From positions 1 to 8,219 of the forward strand of contig BEHW01000090.1 in assembly GCA_002898675.1 (NCBI GenBank): a stretch of 8,219 nucleotides of DNA, read 5' to 3'. The position numbers were made by a program, and so were the translations under genes. Of the stretch, positions 1 through 7,444 are shown piece after piece; position 1 is the stretch's first letter, and each line of letters begins with the position of its first letter. Below the pieces are notes generated by a model, which saw only the letters and a program-made list of their open reading frames with translations, made no database searches and was not told the origin of the DNA. The DNA is from a bacterium HR20 (GTDB lineage Bacteria; Bacteroidota; Ignavibacteria; Kapaibacteriales; NICIL-2).

Positions 1-238
1 TCGTAGAGTGCAAACGATCGCTGCGATTGTAGCGGGTGCCTGCATTGCAGTTGCTCTTAGCACGAGCATTCTCCGCGTCGGGAGGTATTTCCGAATTGAC
101 TCGGTTTCGATGTTGCCGCAACTCAGAGTTGAAGAACTTGACAGTAGCCATTGCGACAGTTGTGGCGAGGACGAATCCGATCGAGAACGACAACAGCGGG
201 AAGATACTCGCGCGCAGGCAAAGGACTCTGCTAATCAC
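1..238 (-). CDS. Possible N-terminal part of a membrane-anchored protein, cut by the left edge
   Basis: I do not recognise this reading frame. Read on the minus strand from a GTG at 238, it stays open to the window edge (79 codons). It begins with a short basic stretch (Arg at residues 4 and 9), then a hydrophobic segment at about residues 11-36 suited to a signal anchor, then a hydrophilic region rich in Asn, Arg and Ser. About 62% of its third codon positions are G or C by my count, close to the neighbouring lysA. If real, it diverges from lysA with a 52-base gap. Against it: the start is GTG, no ribosome binding site is visible, and the opposite strand is also open in exact codon register. 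A second minus-strand frame, starting with an ATG near 74, is also open to the edge and encodes a short hydrophobic start. Sequence beyond the left edge would decide. Confidence 0.27.
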   Translation of the reverse strand, partial: MISRVLCLRASIFPLLSFSIGFVLATTVAMATVKFFNSELRQHRNRVNSEIPPDAENARAKSNCNAGTRYNRSDRLHST

Positions 239-283
239 CGCCAGCCAGCAATGGATACTACCAAACTGAAGTCAATCTACTGA
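8..283 (+). CDS. Possible small hypothetical protein upstream of lysA (competes with the minus-strand frame)
   Basis: This frame runs from a GTG at 8 to a TGA at 281-283. It is also open upstream to the window edge, so it could be the end of a longer gene. It would encode about 91 residues: a hydrophobic first 23 residues resembling a membrane anchor, then a charged, acidic tail with a Cys-x-x-Cys pair near residues 49-52. Its stop lies 7 bases before lysA, which would suit an operon. It lies in exact antiparallel codon register with the minus-strand candidate, so the hydrophobic part of each mirrors the hydrophilic part of the other, and at most one is likely real. Its G+C at third positions (about 56%) is slightly lower than in lysA. 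I recognise no family. Confidence 0.2.
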   Translation: MQTIAAIVAGACIAVALSTSILRVGRYFRIDSVSMLPQLRVEELDSSHCDSCGEDESDRERQQREDTRAQAKDSANHRQPAMDTTKLKSIY

Positions 284-290
284 CCAACGA

Positions 291-1571
291 ATGAAGATGG
301 AACAACTATCCAACGATGTCTGGCAACCTCTACAGGTGCAAGGCATCGAGCTGCGCGAGCTGGCTCATCGCTTTGGAACGCCGCTCTACGTCTACGATGG
401 CGAGCGCATCATCCGGCAGTACGAGCAGTTTGCGCGAGCGTTTGACCCAAGTATCCGTCTTTCGATCAAATTCGCATGCAAGGCACTGCCAAGCTTGGCG
501 GTGATTGAGCTACTCCACCGCTGTGGCGCCGGTGTGGATGCGGTGTCCATCGAGGAAGTCTTTCTCGCACGCCGTGCAGGTGTACCTCCGGAGGCGATCT
601 GCTTTACTCCAAACTGCGTTTCGTTCGACGAGATTCGCCGCGGTGTCGAAGCTGGTGCGACCGTCAACATTGATGATCTTGCGATGCTGGAGCGATTCGG
701 GCATGAACTGGGAAGCAGCGTTGGCTGCGGCATTCGCATCAATCCGCACATCACCGCTGGTGGCAATCCACATATCCAGGTTGGGCACATTGACTCGAAG
801 TTCGGCATCTCGATTCTCCAATTGCGCCACCTCCTTCGCATCGTTGAAAGCTATGGCATCCGCGTGATTGGACTCCACATGCACACCGGTTCGGACATTT
901 ACGAGCCGGAGGTTTTCGTTACCGCTGCGGGTGTGCTCTTCGAGATTGCTGAGCATTTTCCGCACTTGGAGTTTCTCGATCTCGGCAGCGGCTTCAAGGT
1001 ACCCTACAAGCCTGGCGACACCGCAACCGACATTGCCGAATTCGGAGCTGTCATGAGCAGAGCATTCCTCGGCTTTTGTGAGCGTTACGGACGATCACTT
1101 GAGCTTTGGTTCGAGCCCGGAAAGTATTTGGTCAGTCAAGCAGGGTACTTCCTCGTCGAGGTGACGACTGTCAAGCAAACGGTCTCCTCGCTGTTCGCCG
1201 GCGTCAATGCGGGATTCAACCATTTGATTCGCCCAATGTTCTACGATGCCTACCACCACATCATCAACCTCTCGAATCCTTGCGGTAAGCCGCGCATTTA
1301 CTCAGTGGTGGGATACATCTGCGAAACCGATACGTTCGCATGGGATCGCCCAATCGCAGAGATTCGGCAAGGGGATATCCTCTGCATCATGAATGCTGGC
1401 GCTTATGGCTATGCGATGAGTTCCAATTACAACGCGCGATGCCGTCCGGCCGAGGTGCTCGTTCTCGATGGAAAGGCACTCCTGATTCGCAGACGCGAAG
1501 AGCTGGATGATCTCCTTGCAACGCAACGCACGCTCAGCCAGGCCGAGCAGCAGATGCTCGCTGCTGTGTGA
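291..1571 (+). CDS. lysA: Diaminopimelate decarboxylase LysA
   Basis: This PLP enzyme decarboxylates meso-diaminopimelate to L-lysine in the cytoplasm, the last step of the DAP pathway. The 426-residue length is normal for the family. Visible landmarks: the PLP-lysine motif FACKA with Lys64, at the start of the alanine-racemase-like barrel; GLHMHTGSD at 194-202; the glycine loop DLGSGFKVPY at 230-239 that holds the cofactor phosphate; EPGKYL at 275-280; the active-site CET at 344-346; and NAGAYGYAMSSNYN at 368-381, with Tyr372 next to PLP. Variants such as GSGFK for the usual GGGLG, and EPGK for EPGR, match the Bacteroidota branch as I remember it. Two in-frame ATGs (291 and 297) could start the protein; neither has a Shine-Dalgarno sequence, and I use the first. 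The gene is convergent with uvrB across 49 bases, which hold only a loopless CAAGCTTG palindrome and no convincing terminator. Confidence 0.96.
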   Translation: MKMEQLSNDVWQPLQVQGIELRELAHRFGTPLYVYDGERIIRQYEQFARAFDPSIRLSIKFACKALPSLAVIELLHRCGAGVDAVSIEEVFLARRAGVPPEAICFTPNCVSFDEIRRGVEAGATVNIDDLAMLERFGHELGSSVGCGIRINPHITAGGNPHIQVGHIDSKFGISILQLRHLLRIVESYGIRVIGLHMHTGSDIYEPEVFVTAAGVLFEIAEHFPHLEFLDLGSGFKVPYKPGDTATDIAEFGAVMSRAFLGFCERYGRSLELWFEPGKYLVSQAGYFLVEVTTVKQTVSSLFAGVNAGFNHLIRPMFYDAYHHIINLSNPCGKPRIYSVVGYICETDTFAWDRPIAEIRQGDILCIMNAGAYGYAMSSNYNARCRPAEVLVLDGKALLIRRREELDDLLATQRTLSQAEQQMLAAV

Positions 1572-1620
1572 CTGCCATCGGAGAGACCAAAGCAAGCTTG
1601 TTGGCAACGCTCCATCTTGT

Positions 1621-3666
1621 TTAGTTCGATTCTACTTGGAGTGCCAGTTGGAGACGTTGGATTTCATCGCGAAGTTGGGCGGCACGTTCGAAGTCAAGAT
1701 CGCGAGCAGCCTGTTTCATTTGCGCAAATAGCTCTCCAATGAGTTCCTCCAGTTGCTGCCGGTTGAGTTTGCCAAGGAGCGGTTCGATGGATTGGCGTTG
1801 GCGAATTACTTCGGCCTCGTGCTTGAGCTTTTGGCGTTGGAGTTTGACGTCAGCGACCGTTGTCGCCTGGAGAATTTCCTCGAGCGATTTATAGACTGTC
1901 CGCGGATTGATGCCGTGCGCGCGGTTGTATTCCTGCTGGATGCGGCGGCGGCGGTTGGTTTCTTCGATGACGCGCTGCATCGAGCCAGTGACAGTATCTG
2001 CGTAGAGAATGACCATGCCGTCTTCGTTGCGAGCGGTCCGTCCTGCAATCTGCAGGAGCGAACGTTCACTGCGGAGGAAGCCTTCTTTATCAGCGTCGAG
2101 AATTGCGACGAGGGATACTTCAGGCATGTCGAGACCTTCCCGCAAGAGATTGACGCCAACCAAGACATCGAATTCGCCCAATCGCAACTTACGGATGATC
2201 TCGACGCGGTCGAGCGCATCAATTTCGCTGTGGATGTAAGCGACGCGGATTCCGAGATTGCTCAGGTAGTCGGCAAGGTCTTCGGCCATCCGTTTGGTGA
2301 GTGTTGTCACAAGCACGCGTTGTTTGCGTGCGGCACGCTTGCGAATTTCTTCGAGCAAGTCGTCAATCTGTGTGCGGACTGGGCGAACCTCGATGCGCGG
2401 ATCGAGCAACCCAGTGGGGCGAATGATCTGCTCGACGACGACACCTCCGCACTTTTCCAGTTCATAGTCGCCAGGCGTTGCGCTGACAAAAATTGCCTGG
2501 TTGATGAGCGATTCAAACTCGTCGAATCGCAGAGGACGATTCTCGAGCGCCGACGGCAAGCGAAAGCCGTACTCGACCAAAATCTCTTTGCGATGCCGGT
2601 CGCCATTGTACATCGCACGAAGTTGGGGAATGGTCACGTGGCTTTCATCTACGATGAGGAGATAATCGGGCGGGAAGTAATCAATCAATGTCGTCGGGCG
2701 CTCCCCAAAGGTGCGTCCGGCAAGATGCATGGAGTAGTTTTCGATGCCTGAGCAGTAGCCGACCTCCTTGAGCATTTCGATGTCGTAGAGTGTCCGCTGC
2801 TCCAGACGCTGTGCTTCGACGTACTTGCCTTGCTCGTTGAGCTCTTTGAGTCGGTGGTAGAGCTCGTCCTTGATTGCTTCGATTGCGCGGCGGAGGTTGG
2901 CGCTCGTGGTGACAAATTGCCGGGCAGGGTAGAGCGTGTAGCTTTCGTAGTGCTCCAGTGGTTTGCCGTCAGCGAGTCGAATCAGTGAAAGCCGCTCGAT
3001 GGTATCGTCCCAGAGCTCGATGCGGAGCGCGACTTCGTCTTCGTAGGCTGGGACAACATCAACGACGTCGCCGCGGACGCGGTAACATGCCCGACCAAGT
3101 TCGGCATCGTTCCGAGAAAAGAGGAGTTCATTGAGTCGTTCGAGGAGTTTTTTGCGTCCAATCTGCATGCCCACGTGGAGTGGGAATATCATCGCCGCGA
3201 AGTCATCTTTCGAGCCAATCCCATAGATACAACTGACCGACGCCACGACGATGACATCCCGCCGTCCTTCAACGAGCGCAGACGTTGCGCGGAGTCGGAG
3301 ACGATCGATTTCGTCGTTGATAGCGATGTCTTTTTCGATGTAGGTGTCCGTGCTTGGAATGTAGGCTTCGGGTTGGTAGTAGTCGTAGTAGCTGATGAAA
3401 AATTCGACGGCATTGTGCGGGAAGAAGCTCTTGAATTCGCCATAGAGCTGCGCTGCGAGAGTTTTGTTTGGCGAAATGACCAGCGTCGGGCGTTGAACGG
3501 CTGCGATGACATTGCTCATCGTAAACGTCTTGCCCGATCCGGTTACACCGAGGAGGGTCTGGAACCGCTCGCCGCGTTGGAGCCCTTCGACCAGTTGAGC
3601 GATGGCCTTCGGTTGGTCACCGGCGGGCTGGTAGGATGAAACGAGCTGAAATCGGCGTTCGGCCAT
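1621..3666 (-). CDS. uvrB: UvrABC system protein B (excinuclease subunit UvrB)
   Basis: UvrB is the damage-verifying, ATP-dependent helicase-like subunit of nucleotide excision repair. UvrA loads it on damaged DNA, and it then recruits UvrC for incision. The 681 residues span the whole protein: Walker A GVTGSGKT with Lys46; the beta-hairpin that inserts between the strands, YYDYYQPEAYIP at 93-104; the DESH box at 340-343; SATPGDYE at 395-402; the C-terminal helicase half, with NLLREGLD at 506-513 and the arginine-finger motif GRTARN at 542-547; and a C-terminal UVR domain, about 640-675, which contacts UvrC. The frame is open upstream to 3894, but I start at the ATG at 3664-3666. The protein then begins with the typical 'F.LVSSYQPAGDQPKAI' sequence, and the upstream residues are unlike UvrB and lie inside queA. 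The gene diverges from queA. No key residue is missing. Confidence 0.97.
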   Translation of the reverse strand: MAERRFQLVSSYQPAGDQPKAIAQLVEGLQRGERFQTLLGVTGSGKTFTMSNVIAAVQRPTLVISPNKTLAAQLYGEFKSFFPHNAVEFFISYYDYYQPEAYIPSTDTYIEKDIAINDEIDRLRLRATSALVEGRRDVIVVASVSCIYGIGSKDDFAAMIFPLHVGMQIGRKKLLERLNELLFSRNDAELGRACYRVRGDVVDVVPAYEDEVALRIELWDDTIERLSLIRLADGKPLEHYESYTLYPARQFVTTSANLRRAIEAIKDELYHRLKELNEQGKYVEAQRLEQRTLYDIEMLKEVGYCSGIENYSMHLAGRTFGERPTTLIDYFPPDYLLIVDESHVTIPQLRAMYNGDRHRKEILVEYGFRLPSALENRPLRFDEFESLINQAIFVSATPGDYELEKCGGVVVEQIIRPTGLLDPRIEVRPVRTQIDDLLEEIRKRAARKQRVLVTTLTKRMAEDLADYLSNLGIRVAYIHSEIDALDRVEIIRKLRLGEFDVLVGVNLLREGLDMPEVSLVAILDADKEGFLRSERSLLQIAGRTARNEDGMVILYADTVTGSMQRVIEETNRRRRIQQEYNRAHGINPRTVYKSLEEILQATTVADVKLQRQKLKHEAEVIRQRQSIEPLLGKLNRQQLEELIGELFAQMKQAARDLDFERAAQLRDEIQRLQLALQVESN

Positions 3667-3684
3667 TGCATCAGGGCGGAAAAA

Positions 3685-3716
3685 CTTGACATGCACACGC
3701 AAAAGACGTACTTTTG
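3685..3716 (+). promoter_or_regulatory. Promoter for queA with FCB-type -33/-7 elements
   Basis: TTGACA lies at 3686-3691, followed after exactly 17 bases by TACTTTTG at 3709-3716. The second element fits TAnnTTTG, the -7 consensus described for Bacteroidota, and the TTG at 3686-3688 sits about 20 bases before it, close to the spacing of the -33 element. The arrangement also reads as a sigma-70-like -35 with a weaker -10. Transcription would start near 3722-3725 and leave a leader of about 25 bases before the queA ATG. It is the best promoter match I saw in the window. It is read by eye and is not proof of activity. Confidence 0.55.
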
Positions 3717-3718
3717 CG
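3698..3718. promoter_or_regulatory. 8-base inverted repeat, possible operator between uvrB and queA
   Basis: The arms CGCAAAAG (3698-3705) and CTTTTGCG (3711-3718) are perfect reverse complements around a 5-base centre, ACGTA. The right arm overlaps the -7 element of the queA promoter, and the whole repeat lies within the 82 bases separating two divergent starts. That placement suits a dimeric regulator. An SOS-type repressor is one guess, because uvrB is SOS-controlled in many bacteria, but the sequence does not match the Escherichia or Bacillus LexA boxes. It is not followed by a U-run, so a terminator is unlikely. On the minus strand, TAGCTTTA (3724-3731) is a 7-of-8 match to the -7 element and could serve uvrB, though I see no matching upstream element. 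Confidence 0.35.
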
Positions 3719-3748
3719 GTTTGTAAAGCTACGAATTTGCTCTGTGGT

Positions 3749-4807
3749 ATGGCACCAGCACCGGTGAAGCTGTCGGATTTGAAAGTCTCTGTTCCGGTAG
3801 CACTTGTCGCGCAACATCCACTTCCCAAGCGGGAAAATGCACGGCTGCTCGTTGTCGATCGCTCCAGCGGCGACCTTCGCGACGAAAAATTCAAGAATCT
3901 GCCGAAGTATTTTCAGAAAGGCGACGTTTTGGTCCTCAACGATACGAAAGCATTCCCTTCGCATCTCATCGGCACCAAAGAGAAAGGCGACACACGCATT
4001 GACGTCTATCTCATACGGGAGCTCCAGCGGGAAGAACGCCTCTGGGACATCGTCGTCGAGCCAGCGCGAAAAGTGCGAATTGGCAACCGTGTGTACTTCG
4101 ATGGCGGGCGCGTTTACTGCGAAATCATTGAGAACACGACAACGCGCGGTCGGATCGCACGGTTCTCCTACGAAGGTGACATGACGCCGCTTATCAACCG
4201 GATTGGGCAGATGGCGCTGCCGCCATACATCACGCGCGAGCATACCGATGAAGATCGCGAACGTTTTCAGACTGTCTTTGCCAATCCCAGCAAGCGCTTT
4301 GCGATTGCACCACCAACAGCAGGCCTTCACTTTACCAAGGAAATGCTCAAGGCAATCGCCAAGCAAGGTGTGCACATTGTCTATGTCACCTTGCACATCG
4401 GCCAATGCGTTCTTGAGCCGATTGAGCTGGAGGACGTCAGTAAGTATCGCATGTACAGCGAGTACTTCGACGTCGGTCGTGAAGTCGCCGAGACTATCAA
4501 CAAAGCGCTCAAATCGCAACGCAACGTGTACGTCGTCGGTAGTTCGACACTGCGTGCGCTCGAATCAAGCGTTCTGACGACGAACATGCTCAAACCCAAT
4601 CGCGGCTGGACGGATAAGTACATCTTCCCGCCGTATGATTTCAAGTTCAAGTTTCGCTTGCTGACAAATTTCCACCCTCCCAATTCAGCCTCGTTAGTGT
4701 TAGCGGGTGCGGTTGCTGGGCCTGAACTCCTTGTGCACTCGTATCGCCATGCCGTCAAGGAATCCTACCGCTTTTATGCTTATGGCGATGCAATGCTGAT
4801 CATTTAG
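3749..4807 (+). CDS. queA: S-adenosylmethionine:tRNA ribosyltransferase-isomerase QueA
   Basis: QueA transfers and isomerises the ribosyl part of S-adenosylmethionine onto preQ1 at the wobble base of GUN-anticodon tRNAs, giving epoxyqueuosine. The 352-residue length is typical. Landmarks: LPPYI at 157-161; RFQTVFA at 172-178; APPTAGLHFT at 187-196; TLHIG at 214-218; VGSSTLRALES at 263-273; IFPPYDFKF and LLTNFHPP around 292-311; and the C-terminal YGDAMLII. The GWT.KYIFPPYDF block and the YRFYAYGDAMLII end resemble Bacteroidota QueA proteins. Oddly, the family's LHxGxGTFxPV motif reads LHIGQCVLEPI, and the STLLM after NFH is SASLV. The frame is open upstream from a TTG at 3686, but I choose the ATG at 3749 because family similarity (KLSD..V..P..L.AQHP) starts there and the TTG lies inside the promoter. 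No Shine-Dalgarno sequence is visible. The queA stop is 12 bases before glgP. Confidence 0.95.
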   Translation: MAPAPVKLSDLKVSVPVALVAQHPLPKRENARLLVVDRSSGDLRDEKFKNLPKYFQKGDVLVLNDTKAFPSHLIGTKEKGDTRIDVYLIRELQREERLWDIVVEPARKVRIGNRVYFDGGRVYCEIIENTTTRGRIARFSYEGDMTPLINRIGQMALPPYITREHTDEDRERFQTVFANPSKRFAIAPPTAGLHFTKEMLKAIAKQGVHIVYVTLHIGQCVLEPIELEDVSKYRMYSEYFDVGREVAETINKALKSQRNVYVVGSSTLRALESSVLTTNMLKPNRGWTDKYIFPPYDFKFKFRLLTNFHPPNSASLVLAGAVAGPELLVHSYRHAVKESYRFYAYGDAMLII

Positions 4808-4819
4808 TCGCGCTGTACG

Positions 4820-7378
4820 ATGCGAATTCGTCCGTTGAAAGTTCTCACGGTTGCATCCGTCCTGCCGGAGGAGCTCTCCTTTCTTGAGCGCTTAGCCTAT
4901 AACTTCTGGTGGTCCTGGAATCGGAAAGCCGAATCACTCTTTTCGACCGTTGACCCAGTCCGATGGGAAAGGATTCGACGCAATCCTGTTCGATTGCTCA
5001 AAGAAACGCCGCAAGAACGCTTTCGTGAGCTTGTCGAGGATTCTGCATACCGGACGTTGCTTGGGGAGGTGGAGAAAGAGTTCGATGCGTATCTTGGCCA
5101 AGTGCCCCAGCTGAGCTGGCCCTCTCCAGGGCCAATTGCATATTTCTGTGCCGAGTACGGTATCAGCGAGTGCTTTCAGAACTACAGCGGCGGTTTAGGG
5201 GTTCTTGCAGGGGACCATCTCAAAACCGCATCGGATGTTGGATTGCCAATGGTCGCCGTGGGGCTGCTCTACCAGCAAGGATACTTCCATCAGCATGTTA
5301 CCTACAACGGCTGGCAGCAGGAGAATTTCCTCGACTACGATTTTTCCCTCTTGCCGATTCAGCTTGTCCGTGCCGAGAGTGGAGCGCCGCTCATCATTCG
5401 CGTAGAGCTTCCCGATGGCGACGTCGCTGCTCAAGTCTGGAAAGCCGATGTTGGACGGGTTCCGCTCTACCTTCTCGATACGAACATTGCCGATAATAGC
5501 ACGAACCCCACTTACCAAAACATCACCGACCAGCTCTACGGCGGCACCCACGAGACACGGATCATGCAGGAAATGTTGCTCGGAATTGGTGGAGTCCGCG
5601 TACTTGCAGCGCTAGGGATTGAACCTTCAGTCCTTCATATCAACGAAGGGCATGCTGCGTTCTGCACGCTTGAGTGGACACGGCATCTGGTGCAACAGCT
5701 TGGTCTGAGTTTTCACGAAGCCGCCGAGATTACTCGTGCGCAGACGTGCTTTACAACGCACACGCCAGTTCCCGCCGGAAATGAGATATTCTCGCTCGGG
5801 CTGCTCCAGCGATATTTCTCGCGTTACATTCCAGTGCTCGGAATTGAATGGGAAGAGTTTCTCAAGCTTGGTCAGGCAAACAACGGCTCCAGCGATGAGG
5901 GATTTTCCATGACGATTCTGGGGCTGCGGATGAGCAACCACCGCAATGGCGTCAGCGAGTTGCACGGCCATGTTGCGCGTACGATGTGGCAATCACTCTG
6001 GCCACACGTCGCAAGTGATGAAGTCCCCATCCGCAGCATCACTAACGGTGTGCATATTCCTACGTGGGTTTCGAGCGATTTTGCTGCGCTCTACGATCGA
6101 GCACTTGGCCCAGGCTGGCGTCAGCGCCCGAGCGAACCCACCCAGTGGGATGCGATTGCGGCGATCCCGGATGCGGAGCTGTGGGCAGTTCATATTCGCC
6201 GCCGTCAGCGCTTGCTGGAAGCAGTTCGGGAGCATATCCGGCAGCGGAGCGGATATTACGACGAGGAGCATCGGCAGCGAGCCATTGCTGCGCTGCACCC
6301 CAACTGCCTTATCATTGGTTTTGCACGGCGCTTTGCAACCTACAAGCGATCAGACTTGCTCTTTCGAAATTGGGAGCGGCTTGCGTCAATTCTTCGCAAC
6401 CCTTCGCGGCCGGTCATCATCCTGCTGGCGGGGAAAGCACACCCGCAAGACATTGCCAGCAAGGAAATGATGCAACGCATCCTGACGGGAATTCGCAATG
6501 CTGGGCTAGAACAGCACGTGATTTTTCTGGAAGATTACGATCTTGGCATTGCACGCGCACTCGTCAAGGGAGCCGACGTATGGCTCAACACACCACGTCG
6601 CCCGTACGAAGCATCGGGTACGAGCGGAATGAAAGCTGCGCTCAACGGTGTGCTGCACTGCAGCGTTCTCGATGGCTGGTGGGCAGAAGCTGCCCTGAGC
6701 GACAACGGCTTTACCATTGGCCACGGCGAAGTCTTCGCTACTGCGGATGAACAAGACGCACACGAGAGCGAAAGCCTCTACCAGCTGTTGGAAAACGACA
6801 TCATCCCAATGTTCTACGAACGGGACGCGGCCGGTGTCCCACGTCGGTGGGTCAAGCGGATGAAGTCCGCCATTGCAACGCTCGCAGCGCGCTATTCAAC
6901 CCATCGCATGCTCGATGAATATCGGATGGCGTTCTACGAACCTGCTGCTGCACTCGGCGCTGTGCTGGCAGGGCAACGAGGGCGCGCAGCACGGGAGCTT
7001 AGCCGCTGGAAACGCACACTTCCAGAGCGCTGGAAAACTCTCCGGGTCATTAGTGCCGACGTCCCAGACCGCGGCGTTATCCACGTCGGAGAGCCAGTTC
7101 CTGTGCGTCTTGTACTCGATTGCGGCGCAATGAATCCCGACGAGTTGCTTGCACAGGTGTACTATGGCCCGCTGACCGCACACGGTGAGTTCGTGCAGGC
7201 GCGCGTTGCGAACCTTTCGCTGTCGCATGTCGAGGGTGCACGTGCGACGTTCGAGGGAACCTACACAACGCCCGACAGTGGCCAGCACGGCGTCGCGTTA
7301 CGTGTGCTCCCACACCATCCGCATGTGCCAGATCCAGTGGACTTGCAGCTGGTCGTTTGGGTGCAAGGCGAGCAGTAG
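4820..7378 (+). CDS. glgP: Alpha-glucan (glycogen/maltodextrin) phosphorylase, GT35, with N-terminal DUF3417
   Basis: This PLP-dependent enzyme uses phosphate to cleave terminal alpha-1,4 links of glycogen or maltodextrins, releasing glucose-1-phosphate in the cytoplasm. The 852-residue protein belongs to the bacterial/archaeal branch that starts with a DUF3417 region (about 12-115, with the typical 'LAYNFWWSWN'). The catalytic domain follows: NYSGGLGVLAGDH at 121-133; HINEGHAA at 273-280; THTPVPAGNE at 313-322; ITNGVH at 407-412; the phosphate-binding GFARRFATYKR at 500-510; and the cofactor motif EASGTSGMKAALNG at 597-610, where Lys605 should carry PLP. Residues from about 742 to the end form a beta-rich C-terminal domain, as in related proteins. 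All catalytic landmarks are intact. It starts 12 bases after the queA stop with no promoter between them, so cotranscription with queA is likely. The substrate (stored glycogen or imported maltodextrin) cannot be told from sequence, and no other glycogen gene is in view. Confidence 0.94.
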   Translation: MRIRPLKVLTVASVLPEELSFLERLAYNFWWSWNRKAESLFSTVDPVRWERIRRNPVRLLKETPQERFRELVEDSAYRTLLGEVEKEFDAYLGQVPQLSWPSPGPIAYFCAEYGISECFQNYSGGLGVLAGDHLKTASDVGLPMVAVGLLYQQGYFHQHVTYNGWQQENFLDYDFSLLPIQLVRAESGAPLIIRVELPDGDVAAQVWKADVGRVPLYLLDTNIADNSTNPTYQNITDQLYGGTHETRIMQEMLLGIGGVRVLAALGIEPSVLHINEGHAAFCTLEWTRHLVQQLGLSFHEAAEITRAQTCFTTHTPVPAGNEIFSLGLLQRYFSRYIPVLGIEWEEFLKLGQANNGSSDEGFSMTILGLRMSNHRNGVSELHGHVARTMWQSLWPHVASDEVPIRSITNGVHIPTWVSSDFAALYDRALGPGWRQRPSEPTQWDAIAAIPDAELWAVHIRRRQRLLEAVREHIRQRSGYYDEEHRQRAIAALHPNCLIIGFARRFATYKRSDLLFRNWERLASILRNPSRPVIILLAGKAHPQDIASKEMMQRILTGIRNAGLEQHVIFLEDYDLGIARALVKGADVWLNTPRRPYEASGTSGMKAALNGVLHCSVLDGWWAEAALSDNGFTIGHGEVFATADEQDAHESESLYQLLENDIIPMFYERDAAGVPRRWVKRMKSAIATLAARYSTHRMLDEYRMAFYEPAAALGAVLAGQRGRAARELSRWKRTLPERWKTLRVISADVPDRGVIHVGEPVPVRLVLDCGAMNPDELLAQVYYGPLTAHGEFVQARVANLSLSHVEGARATFEGTYTTPDSGQHGVALRVLPHHPHVPDPVDLQLVVWVQGEQ

Positions 7379-7397
7379 TAGCCCACTGGGGGCGTGG

Positions 7398-7403
7398 TAT
7401 ATT
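7398..7403 (+). promoter_or_regulatory. Weak -10-like TATATT upstream of nuoM
   Basis: The 66 bases between glgP and nuoM contain one AT-rich patch, TATATT, about 40 bases before the nuoM ATG, followed by a T/G-rich run. I see no good -35 or TTG element at the right distance and no TAnnTTTG match. The gap also lacks a hairpin with a T-run, so nuoM may simply be read through from glgP. This is a weak suggestion only. Confidence 0.15.
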
Positions 7404-7444
7404 GCGTTTTGTGTTTTGGTCAAACAATCGGTTTCGACACACGA

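Noticed and set aside
1572..1620. A shared terminator between the convergent lysA and uvrB genes
   Set aside because: The only symmetry is the loopless palindrome CAAGCTTG near 1593-1600, with no stable stem-loop or T-run. It is probably chance.
1753..2751. A 332-codon open frame on the plus strand opposite uvrB
   Set aside because: It lies entirely within the well-supported uvrB gene, its residues resemble no family I know, and long antisense frames are common opposite GC-rich coding sequence.
3667..3894. A 76-residue N-terminal extension of UvrB
   Set aside because: The extension lies opposite the queA promoter and coding start, is unlike UvrB, and the standard UvrB start follows the ATG at 3666.
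4140..4425. A frameshift in queA explaining the unusual LHIGQCVLEPI motif
   Set aside because: The frame is continuous, family residues match on both sides in the same frame, and no alternative frame restores the usual motif.
3671..4519. A 282-codon minus-strand frame opposite queA
   Set aside because: It is antisense to an intact queA over nearly its whole length and has no recognisable domain.
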